From positions 37,014 through 101,013 of the forward strand of contig JACRHH010000003.1 of assembly GCA_016212095.1 (NCBI GenBank): a stretch of 64,000 nucleotides of DNA, in the 5' to 3' direction. This stretch comes from Nitrospirota bacterium (GTDB lineage: Bacteria; Nitrospirota; Thermodesulfovibrionia; SZUA-242). Within the stretch, counting starts at the first letter, position 1. Each line of letters starts with the position of its first letter. Of this stretch, positions 1-8,043 are shown piece by piece. The notes beneath the pieces were generated by a model. That model was given only the letters and a program-made list of their open reading frames with translations, did no database searches and was not told the origin of the DNA. The position numbers and the translations under genes were made by a program.

Positions 1-54
1 GCCTTGGCATGGCCTGCATATTCAGGCATTTATCAGCATGAGTTGCGGTGTTGA

Positions 55-846
55 ATGAGACCAATAGCCCTAAAGCTGTTTATAGTCATATTCTTCGCAC
101 TCATTGTTACCGGTTGCCAAACCGGAAAACTTGGTATCGTAGAACATGAGTTCAATTTTTCTGGAAGCAAATCCACGATCAACTTTGTGCAAATATCCGA
201 TCTGCATTTCAAGCCCGGAGATGAATTGAACACAAAGCTGGTTCAATCCGTGCGGGAAATCAGGCCTGACGTAATTCTCTTCACCGGCGACATGATTGAC
301 GACAGAAAGAACATGGACGCTTTCTCGGATTATATCGGTGCGTTCCCGAAATCATCTCATATGTACGCAATACTTGGGAACTGGGAGTATTGGTCAAACA
401 TTGATATCGCTACTCTTGACAGAATTTATTCGGCGAATGGAATAACGCTGCTTGTAAATGAAGATGCCGTGATTAACATCGACGGCGCTCCAATTCGTGT
501 TGTCGGGCTGGATGACCTGCTCGGAGGCAAACCCTCCCTGCTTGCCATTAACTGGAGCGATAATCAAATACTCATCGTCTTGGCGCATTGTCCAAAGCTA
601 TATGATTCGATCCGCGAAGTAATACCGTTAAAAACCAAAGTCATGGTATTGAGCGGCCATACTCATGGTGGACAGATTACTTTCTTTGGCCTGCCGTTCC
701 GGCTCCCTCCCGGCAGCGGCGAATATGTAGCCGGTTTGTATCACGAAGATACGTTCCCGTTAATTGTTTCGAGAGGAATAGGCACGAGCGTGATAGACCT
801 GAGGTTTTTTGCCCAGCCGGACATTATCCGCATTCTGATAAGATAA
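55..846 (+). CDS. Lipoprotein metallophosphoesterase (YkuE/YaeI type)
   Basis: The 263-residue product has a signal peptide ending in a lipobox (VTG-C21), so it is probably anchored in a membrane outside the cytoplasm. The calcineurin-like metal-binding motifs are visible in order: SDLHF (about 48-52), GDM (about 78-80), a GN-E motif near 108-111 and GHTHGG near 200. Proteins of this class hydrolyse phosphoesters with two metal ions, and YkuE-like members act at the cell surface. Odd point: the usual GNH(D/E) reads G-N-W-E, so the conserved histidine is a tryptophan. The substrate cannot be read from sequence. Downstream genes are not obviously related. Confidence 0.85.
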   Translation: MRPIALKLFIVIFFALIVTGCQTGKLGIVEHEFNFSGSKSTINFVQISDLHFKPGDELNTKLVQSVREIRPDVILFTGDMIDDRKNMDAFSDYIGAFPKSSHMYAILGNWEYWSNIDIATLDRIYSANGITLLVNEDAVINIDGAPIRVVGLDDLLGGKPSLLAINWSDNQILIVLAHCPKLYDSIREVIPLKTKVMVLSGHTHGGQITFFGLPFRLPPGSGEYVAGLYHEDTFPLIVSRGIGTSVIDLRFFAQPDIIRILIR

Positions 847-888
847 TCCATAAAATCAAACCGCTGGTATGAACTGGAAGGTACAATC

Positions 889-1161
889 ATGTTGATCGTG
901 AATGAAGCAAAATATGCTGGCAGCTATCGGCTTCGCCTTGCATTCTATAGCGGGATGACTGGAACGGCAGACCTGAAGAAGACCATTCTCAATGAGAAAA
1001 GGCCGATATTCCTGCCGCTGAAAGAGGAAGACGCTTTCAGGAGCTTCAAGGTTGAACATAACACGGTTGTTTGGGTGGATGAGTTGGATTTGGCCGCTGA
1101 ATATTTATTCTATCTTGCCTTCAAAAAAGACTCGGATTTACAGGAGCAGTTTAGGCGATAG
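889..1161 (+). CDS. DUF2442 family protein
   Basis: Small 90-residue protein with the DUF2442 layout: a YRLRLAF strand, a short Gly/Thr turn leading to a DLKKTI helix, PIFLPLKEEDAFRSF, then a TVVWVDELDLAAEYL end. DUF2442 proteins are small, often lie beside toxin-antitoxin-like DUF4160 genes, and have no settled function. No DUF4160 partner is seen here. The ATG lies 42 bases after the phosphoesterase stop, so co-transcription is possible. The family call rests on remembered motif pattern only. Confidence 0.7.
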   Translation: MLIVNEAKYAGSYRLRLAFYSGMTGTADLKKTILNEKRPIFLPLKEEDAFRSFKVEHNTVVWVDELDLAAEYLFYLAFKKDSDLQEQFRR

Positions 1162-1165
1162 GGGT

Positions 1166-1191
1166 ATATAGGCTGACCATATAGGCTGACC
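1166..1191 (+). repeat. Perfect 13-bp tandem repeat
   Basis: The unit ATATAGGCTGACC occurs twice back to back (1166-1178 and 1179-1191) in the 99-base gap between the DUF2442 gene and the nucleotidyltransferase-like gene. It could be a regulator site pair or replication slippage. Confidence 0.8.
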
Positions 1192-1260
1192 GGATTTGAA
1201 AAACATGCGCGACTCAGGCAAACTCCTTTGGATGACACGATCAACTAAAGAGGTTACGCG

Positions 1261-2010
1261 ATGCAGGATGGCCTGAAACTTGACGGGATAAGCATCGATG
1301 CGGCAAACCGGGCGCGGCCTTTCATTACTGACGTAATTGCGCTCGACGGAAACCGCATCCATTCGATCCACATAATCGGAAGCGCCGCAACAGATGAGTA
1401 TGTTCCTGATATTAGCGACATCAATACGCTTCTGGTGCTTTCAACCATGGACTTCCAGATGCTCGACGGCATTGCGTCGCTCGGAAAAAAATACGCGCGA
1501 AAGCTTGTAAAATCCCCGCTTCTCATGACGCCGGACTACATTGGCAACTCGCTTGATGTGTTTCCAGTTGAGTTTCTGAACATATCGCTGATTCATAAAA
1601 CGGTTTACGGAGAGGATGTTTTCGCGTCCGTTCAGGTGTCGAACGCAGATCTTCGCCTTCAGTGCGAGCGCGACATCAAGGCGAAGCTTGTGGGGCTTCG
1701 GCAGGGCTACATCTCATCGATGGGCGACACGAAGTATCTGGCCGAAGGTTTTGCTTCATCCTTTTCAGGCTATCTTCAGCTTTTTCGCGGAATACTTCGA
1801 CTGCACGGTAATACGCCGCCTGTTTCGAATCGCGAAGTTCTTTCGTCTCTTCATCAGGCCACAGGCGTCGAGGTCGATTCGTTCATGTTTGTGCTTGAGC
1901 ATCGCCACACAAGGAAAACTCCCACAGCTCAGGAACTGAAAAACGCATTCACAGGCTACTACCGCACAATAGAACAGCTTGGGGAACTGGTTGATTCAAT
2001 CGTTTTATAG
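1261..2010 (+). CDS. Divergent nucleotidyltransferase-like protein
   Basis: 249 residues. A G-S-x(n)-D-I-N pattern (about residues 40-57, GSAATDEYVPDISDIN) resembles the hG[GS]...Dh[DE]h core of the polymerase-beta nucleotidyltransferase fold, but the second acidic position is Asn, so activity is uncertain. The C-terminal half is helical and unassigned. An AGAGG site precedes the ATG. The last 32 bases overlap the next gene, which suggests coupling with the TPM and LemA genes. No named family was recognised with confidence; a substrate-binding or inactive transferase role is inference. Confidence 0.55.
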   Translation: MQDGLKLDGISIDAANRARPFITDVIALDGNRIHSIHIIGSAATDEYVPDISDINTLLVLSTMDFQMLDGIASLGKKYARKLVKSPLLMTPDYIGNSLDVFPVEFLNISLIHKTVYGEDVFASVQVSNADLRLQCERDIKAKLVGLRQGYISSMGDTKYLAEGFASSFSGYLQLFRGILRLHGNTPPVSNREVLSSLHQATGVEVDSFMFVLEHRHTRKTPTAQELKNAFTGYYRTIEQLGELVDSIVL

Positions 2011-2788
2011 GCGAACAGTTTCAATCATCGCGGCTGCGTGGATAATCGTTTCCTGCGCGTCGTTAGCCGACGCAGCACTGAACCTTCCCGATCAGCCGCG
2101 CGATTACGTGGTCGATTTGGTCGGAGTTATAGATGACGGAACCGAGCGGCAACTTAACGGCTTTCTTCGCGAGCTTGAGGAAAAGACCGCAGCGCAGGTT
2201 GTTGTGCTTGCCGTGCCGTCCACCGATGGAGTGCCGATAGAGGATTTTTCGCTCGACATCGCGCACAACAAGTGGAAGATCGGCAAAAAAGGCAAGGACA
2301 ACGGGCTGCTTGTCACCGTTGCGGTCAACGACAGAAAATACCGGTTCGAGGTTGGCTACGGACTGGAGGGGGTTCTGCCCGACAGTCTTGTCGGCGAAAT
2401 CGGCAGGCGCTATCTCGTGCCGCGCTTCAGGCAGGGCGACTACGGCGGCGGAATAACAGCGGCAACCATTGTGTTCGCGAACGTAATCGCCGAGAATGCC
2501 AAGGTTGAGATAAGCGGAATGCCGAAGGTTCAGCAGCGTGGGAAAACGGTTTCAAAGCGCCTTGGTTCCGGAAGCAGCCTTCTGTTGCTGGTTGTGCTTG
2601 CGATTGTAGCCGTTGTGTTTGTCCGCCATCCCGGACTTCTCCTTCTCCTTCTGTTCTCATCGCCGCATGGAAGTTTCAGGGGCGGATACGGCGGTTTCGG
2701 CGGCGGGGGCTTTGGTGGCGGCGGCGGATCGTTTGGCGGAGGAGGTGGCGGCGGCTTCGGCGGCGGCGGCTCGTCCGGCGGTTGGTAA
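1979..2788 (+). CDS. TPM-domain membrane protein (YgcG/DUF477 type)
   Basis: 269 residues read from a TTG at 1979 (a second TTG at 1991 is possible). A hydrophobic signal segment (about 14-32) precedes a TPM domain (about 38-165: LPDQPRDYVVDLVGVIDD, TDGVPIEDFSLDIA, NGLLVTVAVNDRKYRFEVGYGLEG). A second membrane span follows (about 199-225), and the tail is glycine-rich with GGFGGGG repeats. TPM proteins are exported and are commonly encoded beside LemA, as here with a 69-base gap. The 32-base overlap with the upstream gene and the TTG starts make the exact N-terminus uncertain. Confidence 0.85.
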   Translation: MGNWLIQSFYRRTVSIIAAAWIIVSCASLADAALNLPDQPRDYVVDLVGVIDDGTERQLNGFLRELEEKTAAQVVVLAVPSTDGVPIEDFSLDIAHNKWKIGKKGKDNGLLVTVAVNDRKYRFEVGYGLEGVLPDSLVGEIGRRYLVPRFRQGDYGGGITAATIVFANVIAENAKVEISGMPKVQQRGKTVSKRLGSGSSLLLLVVLAIVAVVFVRHPGLLLLLLFSSPHGSFRGGYGGFGGGGFGGGGGSFGGGGGGGFGGGGSSGGW

Positions 2789-2857
2789 AACGTCAGCCGG
2801 TTTGGTTATAAGGCTATTCTGCTCCGGTTTAGGAGCAATTTCGGGAGGTAGACACAT

Positions 2858-3433
2858 ATGACACAGGGAACAAAAACGGGTCTGATAGTTCTAGGCGTTA
2901 TTCTGGCAATCGTTCTGGTTTTGGGCGGATGGCTCATCGGCGGCTACAACAGCGTTGTGGCCATGGATGAAGAGGTGAAAAGCTCGTGGGCGCAAGTGGA
3001 AAATCAGCTCAAGCGGCGGTTCGATCTCATACCGAACCTTGTTGAAACTGTAAAGGGATATGCCACGCACGAAAAAGAGATCTTTGAGAAGATCGCCGAG
3101 GCCCGAACACAGTATTTCTCAGCAAAGGATCCAGCCGGAAAGATCAAGGCCGCAAACCAGCTCGAAGGAACGCTCTCGCGCCTGTTGATGCTTCAGGAGA
3201 CGTACCCGACACTTAAGGCCGATCAGTCGTTCCACAAGCTTCAGGATTCGCTTGAAGGCACTGAAAACCGAATCGCTGTTGAACGCAAGCGGTACAACGA
3301 TTCCGTCCAGCGTCTGAATACGTATATTCGCACAGTCACCGGACGTATCTTTGCCGCGCTTGCCGGTGTGGACAAGGCCGCCTATTACGAGATTCCGGCT
3401 GCCGAGAAGGAAGCGCCGAAAGTGAAGTTTTAG
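2858..3433 (+). CDS. lemA: LemA family protein
   Basis: 191 residues with one N-terminal membrane span (about 9-29) followed by a helical extracytoplasmic domain. Family hallmarks are visible: NSVVAMDEEVKSSWAQVENQ, RRFDLIPNLVETVKGYATHE, and near the end RYNDSVQRLNTYIRT. Length matches the usual 180-200 residues. A GGGAGG site lies 8-12 bases before the ATG. LemA proteins have no firm biochemical role; the gene pairs with the TPM gene upstream, a common arrangement. Confidence 0.93.
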   Translation: MTQGTKTGLIVLGVILAIVLVLGGWLIGGYNSVVAMDEEVKSSWAQVENQLKRRFDLIPNLVETVKGYATHEKEIFEKIAEARTQYFSAKDPAGKIKAANQLEGTLSRLLMLQETYPTLKADQSFHKLQDSLEGTENRIAVERKRYNDSVQRLNTYIRTVTGRIFAALAGVDKAAYYEIPAAEKEAPKVKF

Positions 3434-3484
3434 GGCCGGTTGATTATTATTTTGACATGATGTGGATAAAATGTTAAAAAGTTG

Positions 3485-3514
3485 TTGACAGTATGTAAAC
3501 ATATATTGTATAAG
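3485..3514 (+). promoter_or_regulatory. Sigma-70-like promoter with an internal palindrome
   Basis: TTGACA (3485-3490) is followed after 18 bases by TATAAG (3509-3514), 26 bases before the TTG start of the HTH-nucleotidyltransferase gene. The spacer holds the inverted repeat TATGT-AA-ACATA (3492-3503), well placed for a repressor to block polymerase. Autoregulation by the downstream winged-helix protein is inference. Confidence 0.6.
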
Positions 3515-3539
3515 CCTTAGTAAAGAAGGGATAAACCGC

Positions 3540-4091
3540 TTGTTAGGCAGGCTGTTTTCATCGCGGATAAGGGTGGAGATACTTGCCCTTCTTTTGAACA
3601 ATCCCGATCAGGGGTTTTACCTCCGGGAGATTGCAAGGCTTATCAATAAAAACGCGGCGGGCGTGAAGAGGGAATTGGATAATTTATACAAAATGAACGT
3701 GCTGTTGGTGAGGCGGGAAGGAAACCAGAAGCACTTCTCCGCCGACATGGGTTCGTACCTTTATCCGGAACTCAGAAGCCTGCTCGTAAAGGCTCTCGGA
3801 ACAGAGGGCACATTGAAATCGGTTTTCCAGGCCGCCACGGAAGTAAGGGCGGCCTTTCTTTTTGGCGCGTACCTTGCCGACCGCGATAATCCGGAAATTG
3901 ACATCCTGCTTGTCGGCGAGATGTCGCCGGAACTCGAACGGAAGCTCGGAGAGACCGGCGATATGCTTGGCCGGTCGATCAGGCCATGGGCAATTCCGTA
4001 CGAGGTTTATCGCGATTGGATGGGGCGCGGTGACGGGCGTCTTTCCGCCGCCATTCAGGGACGACGGCTTTTCCTTAAGGGTGGGCCGTAG
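3540..4091 (+). CDS. Winged-helix / nucleotidyltransferase-like fusion regulator
   Basis: 183 residues from a TTG start with a GAAGGG site 8 bases upstream. Residues about 1-75 form an ArsR/MarR-like winged helix (RVEILALLLNNPDQGFYLREIARLI, then VKRELDNLYKMNVLLVRREGNQKHFSAD). Residues about 95-180 look like a MNT-type nucleotidyltransferase with a decayed active site: FLFGAYLADRDNPEIDILLVG where GSxARG...SDIDLLV is usual. Such proteins are thought to be DNA-binding regulators, some in toxin-antitoxin-like contexts, but no HEPN partner is adjacent. A palindrome sits in its own promoter. Confidence 0.75.
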   Translation: MLGRLFSSRIRVEILALLLNNPDQGFYLREIARLINKNAAGVKRELDNLYKMNVLLVRREGNQKHFSADMGSYLYPELRSLLVKALGTEGTLKSVFQAATEVRAAFLFGAYLADRDNPEIDILLVGEMSPELERKLGETGDMLGRSIRPWAIPYEVYRDWMGRGDGRLSAAIQGRRLFLKGGP

Positions 4092-4138
4092 CGGCGTGAT
4101 TATAGTTTTGTACCATCATGAGGAAGGAGGAGTTTGAC

Positions 4139-4591
4139 ATGGAAGAGAAAAAGAAGAAGTGCGGCGGCAAGGGCATGAAGAAATGTGGATGCTCGACCGA
4201 AACCCCGGAGGTGAAGAAACCGGCTGAAAAGAAGACTGTTGCCAAAAAGGCCGCCCCTGCTACGAAGTCTGCTGCAAAGAAGGTGGCCGTCAAGGCTGCC
4301 CCGGCGAAACCGGCTGCCGCAAAGAAGGTGGCTGTAAAGCCTGCTGAAACAAAGGCTGTTGCCAAAAAGGCCGCCCCTGCGAAACCTGCTGCGGCTAAAC
4401 CGGCAGCCGCCAAGCCTGCTCCAGCAAAAAAAGTTGCAGCTAAACCGGTAGAAAAGAAGGCTGTTGCCAAGCCCGCTACGGAGAAGAAGGTTGCCGCTAA
4501 ACCGGCTGCGTCAAAAAAGACGGTCGAGAAGAAACCGGCTGAAAAGAAGACGTCAGCCAAAAAGGCGACTGCGAAGAAAACCGGAAAGTAA
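4139..4591 (+). CDS. Lys/Ala/Pro-rich histone H1-like protein with N-terminal Cys cluster
   Basis: 150 residues. ATG 4139 is chosen because AGGAAGGAGG (4121-4130) sits 8 bases before it; an upstream ATG at 4118 overlaps that site. After MEEKKKKCGGKGMKKCGC the chain is low-complexity: repeats of KKAAPAKPAAAK, KKVAVK and KPAEKK types, strongly basic, as in the H1-like tails of bacterial nucleoid proteins (AlgP, Hc1, HU tails). It may bind DNA or polyphosphate. The three cysteines in CGGKGMKKCGC could bind metal or be oxidised. Function is inferred from composition only. Confidence 0.7.
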   Translation: MEEKKKKCGGKGMKKCGCSTETPEVKKPAEKKTVAKKAAPATKSAAKKVAVKAAPAKPAAAKKVAVKPAETKAVAKKAAPAKPAAAKPAAAKPAPAKKVAAKPVEKKAVAKPATEKKVAAKPAASKKTVEKKPAEKKTSAKKATAKKTGK

Positions 4592-4603
4592 AATATATTG
4601 AAG

Positions 4604-4633
4604 GGGCGCACCTGAGCGTGCGCCCGGTTTTTC
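4604..4633 (+). terminator. Rho-independent terminator
   Basis: An 8-bp perfect stem (GGGCGCAC 4604-4611 / GTGCGCCC 4618-4625) with a 6-base loop is followed by GGTTTTTC, 12 bases after the H1-like gene. Confidence 0.85.
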
Positions 4634-4703
4634 ATTATATAAAAGGGCAGGCAGATGGGTCTGCTCTTACTGTGTTTTGTTGGCTGAGTTTTGTTGGCGC
4701 GAA

Positions 4704-5600
4704 TTACGCGGTTGCTTCTTGGAGAGCGCGGGAGCGGCAACATCCGCCTGAGCGAATTCCGTCGGCCACCACTTCCCATCCGCCCGGATTGGATGCAAGA
4801 TGCTTCAGAAAAGCGACGTTCATGCGATGGCCGGATTCGTTCGAAACAATGCGTCCCTCTATCGGGCAGCCGAAAAGTGCCACATCACCGATGGTATCCA
4901 GTATTTTGTGGCGCACGAATTCGTTTTTAAAGCGCAGCCCTTCGGCGTTTAACACGCCGTCGTCACCGATCACGACCGCGTTTTCGAGTGATCCGCCCAT
5001 TGCCAGGCCGCGCGCACGCAGTGCGTTGACGTCCTTAAGGAAGCCGAATGTTCGAGCTGCCGCGATTTCGTTTATGAATGTTTCATCAGAAACCGAGATC
5101 TCCATCTTGTCTTCACGAATGACAGGGTGGTTGTAGTTCAGGCGGTATGAAACGCTGAATCCCCTTCCCGGCATCGCCATTACAAAGGAGCTTCCCTCGC
5201 TATATATTGCGGGCTTGTATATGCGGACATAAGGCTGTGGACGGTTCTGGTTCACCGGGTCGGCCTGCAGAAGCACGCTCACGAATCCGCGCGCGCTGCC
5301 GTCGAGTATTGGCAGTTCAGGGCCATCGACATCCACAATGAGGTTGTTTATTCCAAGACCGGACGCAGCCGAAAGCAGATGTTCGACCGTTCGAACCTTT
5401 ACGCCTTCAGATGCGAGATTCGTTGAAAGCATCGTTTCGACTACATTTTCGAATATTGCTTTAATTTCAACGCCTTTTCTGCGGAAGACTATGCCTGTAT
5501 CCACCGGGGCCGGCCTCAATGTGATCGAACATGGCCGACCGGAATGGAGTCCGATGCCGCTGATGTATGCTTCTCGTGCTATTGTGTGCTGTGTACGCAT
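4704..5600 (-). CDS. lpxC: UDP-3-O-acyl-N-acetylglucosamine deacetylase LpxC
   Basis: Zinc deacetylase for the committed step of lipid A synthesis, in the cytoplasm. Typical pattern: MRTQHTIAREAYISGIGLHSG at the start, RTVEHLLSA with a zinc histidine, FVRHKILDTIGDVALFG, and the terminal GHRMNVAFL. About 298 residues from the start at 5600; an in-frame ATG at 5618 would add six residues (MLIMQI) not expected in the family. It stands alone here, divergent from rlmN, not in the ftsZ-envA cluster. It shows the organism makes LPS or a related lipid. Confidence 0.95.
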   Translation of the reverse strand: MRTQHTIAREAYISGIGLHSGRPCSITLRPAPVDTGIVFRRKGVEIKAIFENVVETMLSTNLASEGVKVRTVEHLLSAASGLGINNLIVDVDGPELPILDGSARGFVSVLLQADPVNQNRPQPYVRIYKPAIYSEGSSFVMAMPGRGFSVSYRLNYNHPVIREDKMEISVSDETFINEIAAARTFGFLKDVNALRARGLAMGGSLENAVVIGDDGVLNAEGLRFKNEFVRHKILDTIGDVALFGCPIEGRIVSNESGHRMNVAFLKHLASNPGGWEVVADGIRSGGCCRSRALQEATA

Positions 5601-5735
5601 GATTTGCATGATTAGCAAATATCATGCCCGTTTATGGGCGGCGAGGAAGCTTGGTGCGTGTGGTAAAAGTGTGGCTAAAGGTACACACCCCGCGTGGCGT
5701 GACTGGCTGAGGTACGTCTGGACGCCATTAAGTTT

Positions 5736-6800
5736 ATGGATATGTCAGAATTAACAACCATGCATATCCTTACAGCATTAGATACGTTGGGAATGGAAAC
5801 GTTTATTCTCGGCCTCGGTCTCCCCAAATACCGTGTACGGCAGGTGCAACGCTGGATATATACACGCGGATGTGGGGACTTTGGCCGGATGTCTGATCTT
5901 TCGAAGGAAGCGAGGCGCACACTGGCGGATCAGTCGCAAATCCGTTCCATCAAGCCTGTTGATGTGAGGACTTCGTCGGACGGAACCGAAAAGTATCTGT
6001 TCAGACTGGCAGACGGCGAATCGGTCGAAAGCGTCCTGATGTTCGAGCCCGGCAGGGCCACTCTCTGCGTGTCGTCGCAGGTTGGCTGCGCCATGGGATG
6101 CCGGTTCTGCCGCACTGCGTCGCTTGGATTCAGGCGCAACCTTGAAGCGCATGAGATCGTCGAGCAGGCGCTTTATGCGCGGGGACGGCTTCTTCCTGAT
6201 TCGGACATTACCAACATCGTGCTCATGGGAATGGGGGAGCCGTTCGAGAATTTCGGCAATGTGCGCGAGGCGCTTTTCAGGCTGACCTCGCCTGATTACG
6301 TCGGCCTGTCGAAGCGCCATGTAACCGTTTCCACAAGCGGCAACGCCGACGGAATCCGCAGTCTGGGTCAAACGGGCCCGGACGTGAACCTTGCGGTATC
6401 GCTTAACGCCACAACCGATGAGGTTCGAAGCGAGATAATGCCGATAAACCGCAAGTTCCCGATTTCGGAGTTGATGCGCGCCTGTCGCGAGTTTCCACTA
6501 AAGCCGTATCGCAGGATTACATTCGAGTATGTGATGTTGCGCGGCGTAAACGATACCGAAGCGGATGCAAGGCGGCTGATCGGGCTTATAAAGGGCCTGC
6601 CGTCGAAGGTGAACCTGATTCCGTTTAATCCCTTCCCCGGCGCGCGTTTTGAGCGTCCGGTTGACGCGGATGTTGAGCGGTTTCAGTCGATACTTGCAGC
6701 CGGAGGCGTTTCAGCGCCGATCAGGAAGAGCAAGGGCAGGGACATTGCGGCGGCATGCGGGCAGTTGAAGGCGGAGAAGGATATGCCGCCGATGTCATAG
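5736..6800 (+). CDS. rlmN: Dual-specificity rRNA/tRNA methyltransferase RlmN
   Basis: Radical SAM enzyme that methylates C2 of A2503 in 23S rRNA and A37 in some tRNAs. Residues near 110-125 hold the cluster motif C-AMG-C-RF-C (CxxxCxxC). Other family marks: KYRVRQVQRWIYTRGC near the N-terminus, NIVLMGMGEPFENF, HVTVSTSGNADGI and the C-terminal FNPFPGARFERP followed by GRDIAAACGQL, whose cysteine is the expected methyl carrier. 354 residues is normal. Its stop lies one base before the Nramp gene, so the two are probably co-transcribed. Confidence 0.95.
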   Translation: MDMSELTTMHILTALDTLGMETFILGLGLPKYRVRQVQRWIYTRGCGDFGRMSDLSKEARRTLADQSQIRSIKPVDVRTSSDGTEKYLFRLADGESVESVLMFEPGRATLCVSSQVGCAMGCRFCRTASLGFRRNLEAHEIVEQALYARGRLLPDSDITNIVLMGMGEPFENFGNVREALFRLTSPDYVGLSKRHVTVSTSGNADGIRSLGQTGPDVNLAVSLNATTDEVRSEIMPINRKFPISELMRACREFPLKPYRRITFEYVMLRGVNDTEADARRLIGLIKGLPSKVNLIPFNPFPGARFERPVDADVERFQSILAAGGVSAPIRKSKGRDIAAACGQLKAEKDMPPMS

Positions 6801-6801
6801 G

Positions 6802-8043
6802 ATGCATACCAAATCCGCTCACACCCCCCGTTTCGGGGCTCGCGACATACTCAAGTATATCGGGCCGGGATTTCTTGTCACGGTCGGCTTCATCGATCCG
6901 GGTAACTGGGCCTCCAACATCGCTGCCGGATCCGATTTCGGCTATCGCCTGCTCTGGATGGTGACGCTTTCGACAATCATGCTGATTATCCTCCAGCACA
7001 ACGCCGCCCATCTTGGCATAGCCACCGGATTATGCCTTGCCGAAGCCGCGTCGAAACATTTCTCCAGAGCCGCGTCGTGGACGTTTCTGCTTACCGCGGT
7101 AGCCGCCTCCATCTTCACCTCGCTTGCCGAGATACTTGGCGCGGCCATTGGGCTGAACATGCTTCTGGGGCTGCCGCTCAAGATCGGCTCTATGCTTGCA
7201 GCCGCAGTTTCTCTTGCCATGGTCTTGACGAACGGCTACAAGCGGATCGAGATATGGATTATCGGCTTTGTCTCGCTTATCGGCCTGTCGTTTCTGTTCG
7301 AGTTGAGTCTTGTTGACATCGCCTGGGGCGAGGCTGTGCATGGTTGGTTTGTCCCGTCGTTTCCGTCAGGTTCTGCTCCGGTCATCATGAGCGTTCTGGG
7401 CGCGGTTGTCATGCCGCACAATATTTTCCTGCATTCGGAGATAATTCAGAGCAGACAGTGGAATCTTGAGGATGAAGCGACGATCAACCGGCAGTTGAAG
7501 TACGAGTTTATCGACACGCTTTCAGCCATGCTTGTTGGATGGGCCATAAACAGCGCGATGATTCTGGTTGCGGCCTCGGTTTTTCACGCCGGCGGCATGG
7601 CTGTGAGCGAGCTATCGCAGGCGCAGGAAACCATGAGGCCGCTTCTTGGCGACGCGGCTTCGACCGTTTTCGCGTTTGCGCTCCTGCTGGCGGGCTTTTC
7701 GTCGTCCGTGACTTCGGCCATGGCGGGCGGAAGCATCTACGCCGGAATATTCCATGAGCCGTACGATCCGGCGGACAGCCATTCAAGGACGGGGGCGGCG
7801 CTGACAATTCTCGGCGCTCTTGCCATCATCATGTTCGTAACGAATCCGTTCAAGGGAATCATCTGGAGCCAGATCATGCTGAGCATCCAGCTTCCGATCA
7901 CAATTTTCGGGCTGATTGCGCTTACGTCGTCGGAGAAGGTGATGGGGCGGTTTGTCACTCCGGGTTCGCATAAAATCATGCTCTGGACAACCGCCCTCAT
8001 CGTAAGCGCATTGAATGTGATGCTGCTGGTGAGTTTTATCTAA
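6802..8043 (+). CDS. Nramp family divalent metal transporter
   Basis: 413-residue multi-span inner-membrane protein. The metal-binding signatures are intact: DPGNW in the first span (about residues 34-38) and MPHNIFLHSE in the sixth (about residues 209-218, including the metal-ligand Met). These predict Mn2+/Fe2+ uptake driven by protons; the retained Met favours transition metals over Mg2+. It starts one base after rlmN. Its TAA overlaps the stop of the convergent pckA gene. Confidence 0.92.
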   Translation: MHTKSAHTPRFGARDILKYIGPGFLVTVGFIDPGNWASNIAAGSDFGYRLLWMVTLSTIMLIILQHNAAHLGIATGLCLAEAASKHFSRAASWTFLLTAVAASIFTSLAEILGAAIGLNMLLGLPLKIGSMLAAAVSLAMVLTNGYKRIEIWIIGFVSLIGLSFLFELSLVDIAWGEAVHGWFVPSFPSGSAPVIMSVLGAVVMPHNIFLHSEIIQSRQWNLEDEATINRQLKYEFIDTLSAMLVGWAINSAMILVAASVFHAGGMAVSELSQAQETMRPLLGDAASTVFAFALLLAGFSSSVTSAMAGGSIYAGIFHEPYDPADSHSRTGAALTILGALAIIMFVTNPFKGIIWSQIMLSIQLPITIFGLIALTSSEKVMGRFVTPGSHKIMLWTTALIVSALNVMLLVSFI

